From positions 1 to 27,747 of the forward strand of contig CAKPJL010000014.1 in NCBI GenBank assembly GCA_934162655.1: DNA of 27,747 nt, written 5' to 3'. This document shows, in pieces, positions 15,352 to 22,667 of this stretch (the first letter of the stretch is position 1; each line of letters starts with the position of its first letter). The notes under the pieces are model-generated. The model saw only the letters and a list, made by a program, of their open reading frames with translations, had not been told where the DNA came from and ran no database searches. The DNA comes from an uncultured Clostridia bacterium. Lineage in GTDB: Bacteria; Bacillota; Clostridia; TANB77; CAG-465. The translations under genes were made by a program, and so were the position numbers.

Positions 15352-15443
15352 GGTATATTTAAAATTAAATATTTTACTTAAAGCTTATAATGTTACAAAA
15401 ATATTTCAAAGTGCTAACATTTATATTTCTTTTATATAAAATA

Positions 15444-15472
15444 TTGAAAAAAAGTAGGAATGTATCTATAAT
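15444..15472 (+). promoter_or_regulatory. Sigma-A promoter for the sortase-adhesin operon
   Basis: TTGAAA (15444-15449), 17-base spacer, perfect TATAAT (15467-15472). Upstream, AATGTTA (15388-15394) and TAACATT (15414-15420) form an inverted repeat 19 bases apart that could be a regulator site; this second point is tentative. Confidence 0.7.
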
Positions 15473-15512
15473 TAATTTAGTACATGAAGTATAGATGAAA
15501 AGAGGGAATTAT

Positions 15513-16163
15513 ATGAAAGTTAAGTTTAGTCATATTGTGTTTTTATTATTGTTTATTACTGTTATGTCTACACTTATTATAAATTGTAAAAACATATTAA
15601 ATGCACAAGAAGTAGAGCAATTGACACTCGTTTCTAGTGCAGTTGAAAAATCAAAAGACAATGAAACAATAAAAAAAGAATTAGAAGAGACAACATTTTT
15701 TAAAACAGCTGTTTCTACTGTAACTAACTCTACGAAGAGTAGTACAAATGAACCAATAGTCGTAGCGGGTGGTGCAATAGGTGTTGTAGATATTGAAAGT
15801 GTTGGTATTAGGGCACAGATATTTGAAGGCACAGATGATGAGACTCTAAAATATTATGTTGGTAGATTTACAACAGGTGTAATGCCTGGTGAGATAGGCA
15901 ATTTTGCACTTGCAGCACATAATAATATCTATACAGAACTATTTAGAAACTTACATAAAGTATCTATTGGTGATAAAGTAAGAATAGTAACAAGAACAAA
16001 AGAGTATATGTACCAAATAACATCAAAAGATATTATAAATCCTACACAAGTTGAAGTTCTAAAAGGTTCAAAGAAAAAAGAAATAACACTTGTTACTTGT
16101 ACAAATATGGGAAGACAAAGAGTCATCGTAAAAGGTGAACTTATAGATGAAAAGAATATATAG
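15513..16163 (+). CDS. Sortase (cysteine transpeptidase)
   Basis: A 216-residue membrane-anchored sortase that cleaves surface proteins at an LPxTG-like motif and attaches them to the cell wall. There is one N-terminal hydrophobic segment (residues 8-24), a Ser/Thr-rich linker, then the sortase barrel. Catalytic residues: His136 in FALAAHNN, Cys196 in TLVTCTN and Arg203 in GRQRVIVKGEL. The frame extends to an ATG at 15495, but AGAGGG at 15501-15506 sits between the two and fits ATG 15513. The class is not certain; the compact C-terminus resembles class A or D rather than pilus-type class C. Twelve bases downstream begins a large protein ending in IPQTG, its obvious substrate. Confidence 0.92.
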   Translation: MKVKFSHIVFLLLFITVMSTLIINCKNILNAQEVEQLTLVSSAVEKSKDNETIKKELEETTFFKTAVSTVTNSTKSSTNEPIVVAGGAIGVVDIESVGIRAQIFEGTDDETLKYYVGRFTTGVMPGEIGNFALAAHNNIYTELFRNLHKVSIGDKVRIVTRTKEYMYQITSKDIINPTQVEVLKGSKKKEITLVTCTNMGRQRVIVKGELIDEKNI

Positions 16164-16175
16164 GAGGGAAAATAA

Positions 16176-19100
16176 ATGGTAAAGTCAAAAAGTAATATAT
16201 TAAAACTACTAGGATTAATTTTTACACTTATGTTATTTACAGTTGTTTTTTCTTCTGTGAATGCTAGGGCTATTAGTGTTTCCAAAGGCACAGGAACTCA
16301 GTTTGGATATGATAAGTCACTTTTACCACCAGCTGGTAGTAATAATAGTACAGGTGCAGTTATATACTTTCCAACTACAATTGAGGGGGCAGATGCATAT
16401 TGCTTAGGATATTGCATGGCATTTCCAACTAGTGTACAAAAAAGTTCAACTCCACTTACAACACTTGAGAAGGCAGTTTTATATGAAGGAAAAACAAAGG
16501 GATATCAAGGTCCTGTAATTCAAATGGCACTTTGGATGGCATCATCACAGACTGGTAAGAATGGACTAAGCCTTAATTCTTCTAGCTGTAATGTGGTGTC
16601 TGCTGATAATTATGCTGCAAAACCTAATTGTAAGGCGATGAAGGCAGGAACTTTGACTAACGTGTATAATAGGGCTAAGCAACTATATAGTGCGGCACAG
16701 GGATATGATGAAAAATTTTTTAAATCATCGAGTCAGGCAACTATAACAATTAATAAAGGCGAAAATTATAAACAAACTATAAAAGGAGACTATGTATATA
16801 AAGGACCTCTGTTTGTAACAACAGAATCTGGTAATAACATAAATATTAAGGTAAATACAGATCCGTCACAAGTTATGATTGTTGCAGGAGTAGGTGCAAC
16901 CGTAAGTCTTTCAACTGTTCCGTCAAACGGAGTAGTATTTTTAAAAGTACCAACTAGTTACTCTGGTAGGCAGGCAAAGGTCACATTTTCAACTACTTCA
17001 CATGTAATTAATGGATATAGATATACTTCTGGAAAAAGCAGAGATCAAGACTTAGCAACAATTACAGAAGAAACAACACCAGCACAGAGACCATGGAATT
17101 ATTCGTGGGTTATAAAAGGAAGTATAAGAATAGTAAAGATATCAGATAGAGACTCTAAGCCTATAAGTGGAGTTCAGTTTACTTTATATGATAGTTCTAA
17201 AAAAGCTATTGCAACAAAAAAGACAGATGCAAATGGAGTAATTGAGTTTAATGAGCTTACTTATGGAACATATTATATAAAAGAAATATCTGCACCAAAA
17301 GGATATGTAATGTCAAATTCTGACTTTATAAAAATTGTGGTAAACAGTGAAAATAGTGATGTAGAAAAAACTATTAAAAATCACTATATAACTGCAAGAG
17401 TAAGTATAAAAAAATATGTAGAGCTTGCGGGAGAAAAAATAACACCGGCAGCAGGAGATGTAACATTTACAATATATGCAGAAAATGGTGTACAAGTAGA
17501 CCAATTAAAAGTACAAGGCAATGGTGTCGCTACATCTAATTATTTACCACTAGGAAAATATTATTTAAAAGAAACTGCTGTTAATGGTTCATACATAAAA
17601 AATAATCCAACAAAGAAAGTAAATTTTGAAATAACAGAGGCTAGTGATAATCAAATAATTACCCTAGAAGATTTTATAAATGAGGGAATACCTGGTACAC
17701 TTGAAATATATAAATATGCTACAATAGATGGTAAAAAAACACCTATTAAGGGAGTTAAATTCCAAGTATATAGACTAAATAATGCAGCAGGTGGACTTTC
17801 AGAATCTAATCTTACAGAATATGAGGTAATAGAAACAAATGCTGCTGGTATGGCTTATTTATATGATATGAAAGATGGTAAATATGCTTATAAAGAAATA
17901 AGTGTGCCAAAAGGATATGTACTTGACGGTACTGTAAAATCATTTGAAATATCAAAAACTAATAAAAAAGTAAGAGCAGAAATTGAAAATAAAGTAAAAA
18001 AAGGTTCAATCTATGTTAATAAAACAATAGATGGTACAGGAAAAAGACTTCAAGGAGTAGAATTTACTTTATATGCTTCTAATAAAACTACTGTGATTAA
18101 AAAAGTAGTTACTGATAGTAATGGTGTAGCTTATTTTGGTGATATAAAATTTGGTACATATTATATTCGTGAAACTAATGCTCCTGACAATGTTGTTATG
18201 GATACTAACTATTATAAGGCTGTTATAGGAGATGAAGAGGGAGAAAAAGATTCTATTACTTTAAATATAAAAAATAAATTAATAGACTTAGGAATAAAGT
18301 TATATAAAATTGATGATGAAAAGAATCCTATCAAGGGAGTAAAATTTGAACTTTACTCTGATGCAGAAGGTAAAAATAAAGTTGCTACTGCAACAACTGA
18401 TGCTTCTGGTCTTGCCTTATTTGATAAATTAAAAGAAGGAACATATTATTATAAAGAAGTATCTGCACCAGATGGATATATCACAGTAAAAATTGCTGAT
18501 ATGAAGCCAATAGCAATAGGATATGGTGCAAATCAAAATAAAGTATATACTGAAACAATTGTAAATAAACCAATAAAAGGTAGAGTAAGAATTGTAAAAG
18601 TGGGCGAAGATAATGTAGTAATTAAAGGTGCTGAATTCGATATTAAAGATTCTAATGGTAAGGTAGTAGGACATTTGGTAACTGATGAAAAGGGTGTAGC
18701 AGTAAGTGACTATTTAAGAAAAGGTAACTACACTATTGTTGAAACAAAAGTTCCTGCAGGATATATATTATCTACTGATGCTGTTGGATTTGCAATAACT
18801 ACAAATAACGAGATTGTTGGTAAAAGAATAGTTAATAAATATAACAAAGGTTATATTGAAATCAAAAAAGTAGATGCTGAAACAAAAGAGTTTATTTCAG
18901 GTGCAGTATTTGAAATATATAAAATAGGTAGTGATGGAAAAGCTACAAAAGTAGATACTATTTCAAGATATGATAGCAAGGGTGTTGGAAAATCTCAAGA
19001 ACTTAAAAATGGCAAGTATTACTTTGTTGAAACAGTTGCACCAAAAAATGCTATATTAGATAGCACTAAACATGAATTTGAAATTACTGATGATAAAAAA

Positions 19101-20108
19101 CAATTTAGTTTTACTATTGAAAACAAAATTAAAAAAGGACAAGTAAAACTTATTAAAAATGATGATTTAGGTAGTCCAATTAAAGGTGTAAAATTCGAAT
19201 TACTTGATGCAAATAAAAAAGTAATCGAAGAGTTAGTTACTGGCGATGATGGAGTGGCTATTTCACAAAGACATGAAGTTGGTACTTATTATATAAAAGA
19301 AACATATACTCCTGAACTTTATGTACCAATTGTTGATTTAATAAAAGTAGATATTAAAGATGACGGTCAGATTGTTACATTACAAAAAGAAATTATAAAT
19401 AAAAGAATAATTGGTGGTATAAAAATAATCAAGAAAGATGATGGCTCTACTCCAATTAGTGGTGTTGAATTTAGTGTTTATAAAGAAGGTTCTTCAATTG
19501 CAATTAGAAAATTAACTACTAATGAGCAAGGTATTGCAATGACTACTGACTTAGAACTTGGAAAATACTATTTTGTTGAAACAAAAGTACCAGATCATTT
19601 ATATATTAATACAGAAAAGGTAAGCTTTGAGATAACAAAACAAGGTGAACTTATAACAAAAGAAGTTATAAATGAAAGAGTAAAGGGTAAACTTATTATA
19701 AATAAGACAAACTCTGAAAATGGTACTGGTATTGAGGGTGTTGTATTTGAAATATATGATGCAAACCAAACAAAAATAGGAAGTATAGTAACTGATCTTG
19801 AAGGTATTGCTACAACTGAAAGTCTAAAAGATAAAGATGGTAATCAAATAGTATTATATACTGGAAAGTATTATTATGCTGAGGTGGCAGCACCAGATAG
19901 ATTTTACTTTGATACAGACATGCATGAATTTAACATTGTAAAAGGTGCTGAAAATGTTACTTTAAACATTGAAAATATACCATTTAAGATACCACAAACT
20001 GGTGGTGTAATAGGTACAGATGCACTTATTGTTGTAATAGTATCAATAGTAAGTATAGCTGGATATGTTGTGGGAAACATTTTAATAAATAAAAGACATT
20101 TTGATTAA
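16176..20108 (+). CDS. Cell-wall-anchored adhesin: thioester domain, ten CnaB/SpaA repeats, IPQTG sorting signal
   Basis: A 1310-residue surface protein. Residues 1-32 are a signal peptide (cleavage probably after VNARA). Residues about 40-300 look like a thioester domain: Cys76 in DAYCLGYC and Gln116 in VIQMALWMAS match the Y-C and Q-x-A-x-W motifs whose side chains form an internal thioester able to bond covalently to host amines. From about residue 315 to 1270 there are ten CnaB/SpaA-type beta repeats of 85-105 residues. Each has a Lys near its start (IVK, IIKK), G(V/A).F.(L/I)Y, a YY.(K/V)E segment and a closing Asn (ENK, VNK), the pattern for intramolecular Lys-Asn isopeptide bonds. The anchor is IPQTG at 1272-1276, a hydrophobic helix and the basic tail NKRHFD. 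AGGAGG start, directly behind its sortase. Confidence 0.93.
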   Translation: MVKSKSNILKLLGLIFTLMLFTVVFSSVNARAISVSKGTGTQFGYDKSLLPPAGSNNSTGAVIYFPTTIEGADAYCLGYCMAFPTSVQKSSTPLTTLEKAVLYEGKTKGYQGPVIQMALWMASSQTGKNGLSLNSSSCNVVSADNYAAKPNCKAMKAGTLTNVYNRAKQLYSAAQGYDEKFFKSSSQATITINKGENYKQTIKGDYVYKGPLFVTTESGNNINIKVNTDPSQVMIVAGVGATVSLSTVPSNGVVFLKVPTSYSGRQAKVTFSTTSHVINGYRYTSGKSRDQDLATITEETTPAQRPWNYSWVIKGSIRIVKISDRDSKPISGVQFTLYDSSKKAIATKKTDANGVIEFNELTYGTYYIKEISAPKGYVMSNSDFIKIVVNSENSDVEKTIKNHYITARVSIKKYVELAGEKITPAAGDVTFTIYAENGVQVDQLKVQGNGVATSNYLPLGKYYLKETAVNGSYIKNNPTKKVNFEITEASDNQIITLEDFINEGIPGTLEIYKYATIDGKKTPIKGVKFQVYRLNNAAGGLSESNLTEYEVIETNAAGMAYLYDMKDGKYAYKEISVPKGYVLDGTVKSFEISKTNKKVRAEIENKVKKGSIYVNKTIDGTGKRLQGVEFTLYASNKTTVIKKVVTDSNGVAYFGDIKFGTYYIRETNAPDNVVMDTNYYKAVIGDEEGEKDSITLNIKNKLIDLGIKLYKIDDEKNPIKGVKFELYSDAEGKNKVATATTDASGLALFDKLKEGTYYYKEVSAPDGYITVKIADMKPIAIGYGANQNKVYTETIVNKPIKGRVRIVKVGEDNVVIKGAEFDIKDSNGKVVGHLVTDEKGVAVSDYLRKGNYTIVETKVPAGYILSTDAVGFAITTNNEIVGKRIVNKYNKGYIEIKKVDAETKEFISGAVFEIYKIGSDGKATKVDTISRYDSKGVGKSQELKNGKYYFVETVAPKNAILDSTKHEFEITDDKKQFSFTIENKIKKGQVKLIKNDDLGSPIKGVKFELLDANKKVIEELVTGDDGVAISQRHEVGTYYIKETYTPELYVPIVDLIKVDIKDDGQIVTLQKEIINKRIIGGIKIIKKDDGSTPISGVEFSVYKEGSSIAIRKLTTNEQGIAMTTDLELGKYYFVETKVPDHLYINTEKVSFEITKQGELITKEVINERVKGKLIINKTNSENGTGIEGVVFEIYDANQTKIGSIVTDLEGIATTESLKDKDGNQIVLYTGKYYYAEVAAPDRFYFDTDMHEFNIVKGAENVTLNIENIPFKIPQTGGVIGTDALIVVIVSIVSIAGYVVGNILINKRHFD

Positions 20109-20119
20109 AATATATAATG

Positions 20120-20145
20120 GCTATTATACAGTTTAGTATAATAGC
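20120..20145 (+). terminator. Possible weak terminator between adhesin and pilin-like genes
   Basis: Stem GCTATTATAC (20120-20129) with GTATAATAGC (20136-20145), loop of six, extendable through G-T pairs, followed by TGTTATTTTT. It may lower rather than stop transcription into the next gene. Confidence 0.5.
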
Positions 20146-20174
20146 TGTTATTTTTAAAAGGAGATATAGATATT

Positions 20175-20564
20175 ATGAATAAGAAAACTGGAATATCTTT
20201 AATTGTGCTCGTGGTTACTATGGTCGTACTAATTATAATTGTTGCAGTAGTTATCCTTGCACTGAGCGACACAAATTACTTAGAAAATTTAGATGAAATG
20301 AGTTTTAAAAATGATCTTGCAGTATATGCTCATGAGGTAAAAAATGCTGCTATGAACTATTATACAGAAGATAAAAATGTATTTTCAAAAACTTACACCA
20401 CAAAAGAAGAAATAGCAAAATTTTCAGGTGAACTTTCAAATAGTGATTTTATTGATATTGTTGTTGTTAAAAACGGAGAATTGACTCTAAAAGCAAGTAA
20501 ACTTACTGATATTCAAAAAGAGTGGGCAAAACAAATAAACTTACAAATAGATGAAGAGTTATAA
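20175..20564 (+). CDS. Type IV pilin-like small protein
   Basis: A 129-residue protein that opens MNKKTGISLIVLVVTMVVLIII: a short basic leader, Gly at the expected prepilin peptidase cleavage point, then an uninterrupted hydrophobic helix of about 23 residues, followed by a small soluble domain. This is the shape of type IV pilins and pseudopilins, but the fifth mature residue is Val where the classical proteins have Glu. Similar K-x-GISLIVLV starts are frequent in uncultured gut Clostridia. No peptidase, ATPase or platform gene is in the window. GGAG site (20160-20163) 11 bases before the ATG. It could be a surface or assembly partner of the adhesin; that is positional inference. Confidence 0.65.
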   Translation: MNKKTGISLIVLVVTMVVLIIIVAVVILALSDTNYLENLDEMSFKNDLAVYAHEVKNAAMNYYTEDKNVFSKTYTTKEEIAKFSGELSNSDFIDIVVVKNGELTLKASKLTDIQKEWAKQINLQIDEEL

Positions 20565-20573
20565 AATATTTAA

Positions 20574-20600
20574 AGTAGGATGGATTTTTTCTATCCTGCT
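20574..20600 (+). terminator. Terminator after the pilin-like gene
   Basis: Stem AGTAGGATGG (20574-20583) pairs with CTATCCTGCT (20591-20600) through eight Watson-Crick and two G-T pairs, loop ATTTTTT, then TGTTTATATT. It closes the sortase-adhesin-pilin unit. Confidence 0.6.
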
Positions 20601-20696
20601 TGTTTATATTATAGGGAGTTCTATTTTAAAATAAACTTGACATTTTTTTTGTGTACAATTTTGCTGTCGATAAAAGACAGGAGGGAGAAAATATAT

Positions 20697-20726
20697 ATGA
20701 AAAGAAAATTAAAAAAAATTAGCTAG
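20697..20726 (+). CDS. Nine-codon basic micro-ORF with a strong ribosome site
   Basis: AGGAGGG (20679-20685) precedes an ATG at 20697 that encodes MKRKLKKIS and a TAG stop. The stop lies inside the terminator stem at 20721-20747. A five-pair hairpin (CTGTC 20664-20668 with GACAG 20676-20680) touches the ribosome site. A perfect TTGACA is at 20637-20642, but the nearest TACAAT is only 11 bases further, so no normal promoter is visible. It may be a leader-type peptide, or the start of a secreted-protein gene whose body has been lost (KRKLKK is typical of a signal-peptide start). Whether it is expressed is unknown. Confidence 0.35.
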   Translation: MKRKLKKIS

Positions 20727-20747
20727 TAAGAAAAAATCTTACTAGCT
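20721..20747. terminator. Bidirectional terminator between the micro-ORF and the deacetylase gene
   Basis: An 11-bp perfect stem (AGCTAGTAAGA at 20721-20731 with TCTTACTAGCT at 20737-20747), loop of five A, then TTTTTTTATT on the plus strand. On the minus strand the flank is AATTTTTTTTAATTTTC, also T-rich. Stop codons of both converging frames are within the stem. Confidence 0.85.
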
Positions 20748-21545
20748 TTTTTTATTATCATTTGCTAGTGTTTCTATTTCTAAAAATTTACTTACTGTAA
20801 CAAATGTATAACAATTTTCTTGTAATGTATCTATTAATTTTAATGCTGCTTCTACACTTGTTTTATAAATATCATGCATTAGTATTATTTGATTTCCTTT
20901 TATATTTTTTAATACATAATTATATACTTTTTGGGTATTTCTTAGTTTCCAGTCTAATGAATCTACATCCCATAAAACTGATGTTAAATTTTCACCTTCT
21001 ATTACTTCATTTACACGTTTAGAAGTTGAACCATATGGAACCCTAATTAAATTTATTTGTGTATCGGTGTTAGACAGTATTGCATCTCTTGTAAGTGATA
21101 TTTGGTTTATTATCTCTTCATCTGTGCTACGGGTAAACAGTTTGTGAACATAGCTATGTATTGCAACTTCACTCCCAGAACTATTTATATAATCTACCAT
21201 ATCCCCAAATTTTTCAATATTTTGCCCAATTAAAAAAAATGTTGCAGGTGTACCACGCAAAGTTAGTTCATCTATTAAATTTTTTGTGTATTTTGAAGGT
21301 CCGTCGTCAAATGTTATAGCTAGTAATTTTTTGTTAGTATATTGTTCGATTAAGTATTTTTGTTCCTCTAATTCTTTATCTGTATCACTACAATAGGTAT
21401 TATTTAAAATGTCACATTCATCATCATAAGTATTTTGTGTTTTACTTAATATAGATGAAATTATTATAAATGAGATAACAATTATTGTAATAAGAATTAA
21501 GATAAAAGGTATTATGTGTTTTTTACTAAAACATTTAATAAACAA
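20742..21545 (-). CDS. Membrane-anchored polysaccharide deacetylase (NodB domain, CE4)
   Basis: A 267-residue protein counted from TTG 21545, with one N-terminal hydrophobic anchor (residues 11-33) and an extracellular NodB domain. CE4 motifs are present: ITFDDGPS (Asp80, Asp81), HSYVH (His130, His134, metal ligands), RVPYG (168-172), DVDSLDW (193-199) and ILMHD (His224). Such enzymes remove acetyl groups from peptidoglycan GlcNAc/MurNAc or another N-acetylated glycan, often giving lysozyme resistance. The frame is open to a TTG at 21614, but that codon has no ribosome site, whereas TTG 21545 follows GAGG at the right distance. It is transcribed away from ruvB and ends in the shared terminator at 20721-20747. 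Substrate is not determined by sequence. Confidence 0.88.
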   Translation of the reverse strand: MFIKCFSKKHIIPFILILITIIVISFIIISSILSKTQNTYDDECDILNNTYCSDTDKELEEQKYLIEQYTNKKLLAITFDDGPSKYTKNLIDELTLRGTPATFFLIGQNIEKFGDMVDYINSSGSEVAIHSYVHKLFTRSTDEEIINQISLTRDAILSNTDTQINLIRVPYGSTSKRVNEVIEGENLTSVLWDVDSLDWKLRNTQKVYNYVLKNIKGNQIILMHDIYKTSVEAALKLIDTLQENCYTFVTVSKFLEIETLANDNKKS

Positions 21546-21604
21546 AGAAAAGCACCTCGTTATTATTAAATATATGATAAATGTTTTAAAATAGTATATA
21601 TAAA

Positions 21605-21634
21605 TTGACTTCAAATGTTTGTTTGTGATATAAT
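21605..21634 (+). promoter_or_regulatory. Sigma-A promoter for ruvB-queH
   Basis: TTGACT (21605-21610), 18-base spacer, perfect TATAAT (21629-21634), 22 bases before the ruvB ATG. Confidence 0.7.
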
Positions 21635-21656
21635 TTTAAAAAAGTGAGGTAAGAAA

Positions 21657-22667
21657 ATGTTAGAAGACAGAATAATATCACCTAGTACAGAAAACTTTTT
21701 AAAAGAGAGAAATGATGAGATCACTTTAAGACCAAAAAATCTAAGTGAATATATAGGACAAAACAAAGTTAAACAAAATCTTAAAGTTTATATAGATGCC
21801 TCTAAAAAAAGAGGTGAAGCTTTAGATCATGTACTATTATATGGACCACCTGGACTTGGAAAGACTACACTTGCAACAATCATAGCAGAAGAAATGGGAA
21901 GTAATATTAAGATAACCTCTGGCCCTGCAATAGAAAAAGCAGGTGATCTTGCTGCGATACTTACAAATTTGCACGAAAATGATGTTTTATTTATAGATGA
22001 AATACATAGATTAAATAAAAATGTTGAAGAAATATTATATCCTGCACTAGAAGATTTTAGTCTAGATATTATAATTGGCAAAGGACCAACGGCAAAGTCA
22101 ATAAGACTTGATTTACCACATTTTACGCTTGTTGGTGCTACTACTAAAGCTGGTGCTCTTTCGGCTCCATTAAGAGACAGATTTGGAATTGTTAGTAGGT
22201 TAGAATTATATTCAAATGAAGATTTGGCTCGTATTATTACAAGAAGTGCAAAAATATTAAATATAGATATAACAGATGAAGCCTCATTAGAAATTGGTTC
22301 TAGATGTCGTGGAACTCCAAGAATAGCAAATAGACTTCTAAAAAGAGTAAGAGACTTTGCCCAGATTTATTCAAAAAACATAATAGATTATGATATAGTA
22401 AGTAAGGCATTAGATAAGCTAGAAATTGATGAAATTGGTCTTGATAGAACAGATAGGCAACTGCTACTTGCTGTTATAAATGGATTTGGTGGTGGACCAG
22501 TTGGACTTGAGACATTAGCTGCCCTTATAGGAGAAGATAAAGAAACAATAGAGGATGTATATGAACCTTACTTAATGCAAATAGGATTTATTACAAGAAC
22601 ACCAAGGGGAAGAATGGTATCATCTCTTGCATATCAACATTTGGGTTTGGAGGATAATAGAAGATGA
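21657..22667 (+). CDS. ruvB: Holliday junction branch migration helicase RuvB
   Basis: A 336-residue AAA+ ATPase, the motor that drives branch migration with RuvA at recombination intermediates. Signatures: LRPKNLSEYIGQNKVKQNL, Walker A YGPPGLGKTTLA, Walker B VLFIDEIHRLN, sensor 1 FTLVGATTKAGALSAPLRDRFG (with the arginine finger RDRFG), sensor 2 RCRGTPRIANRLLKRVRDFA, and the C-terminal winged helix ending TPRGRMVSSLAYQHLGL. Length is normal. No ruvA is adjacent in this window; it may lie elsewhere, unlike the usual ruvAB pair. Its TGA stop overlaps the ATG of queH by four bases (ATGA), indicating translational coupling. Confidence 0.98.
   Translation: MLEDRIISPSTENFLKERNDEITLRPKNLSEYIGQNKVKQNLKVYIDASKKRGEALDHVLLYGPPGLGKTTLATIIAEEMGSNIKITSGPAIEKAGDLAAILTNLHENDVLFIDEIHRLNKNVEEILYPALEDFSLDIIIGKGPTAKSIRLDLPHFTLVGATTKAGALSAPLRDRFGIVSRLELYSNEDLARIITRSAKILNIDITDEASLEIGSRCRGTPRIANRLLKRVRDFAQIYSKNIIDYDIVSKALDKLEIDEIGLDRTDRQLLLAVINGFGGGPVGLETLAALIGEDKETIEDVYEPYLMQIGFITRTPRGRMVSSLAYQHLGLEDNRR

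Noticed and set aside
17118..19988. CRISPR or tandem DNA repeat array in the adhesin gene
   Set aside because: The periodicity is at protein level; the DNA of the units is too diverged to be a DNA repeat, and there are no spacers.
20637..20659. TTGACA with TACAAT as a promoter for the micro-ORF
   Set aside because: The spacer is only 11 bases, too short for sigma-A; no -10-like hexamer occurs at 16-18 bases.
21546..21614. Longer N-terminus of the deacetylase from TTG 21614
   Set aside because: No ribosome binding site precedes it, while TTG 21545 has GAGG at proper spacing and still includes the membrane anchor.
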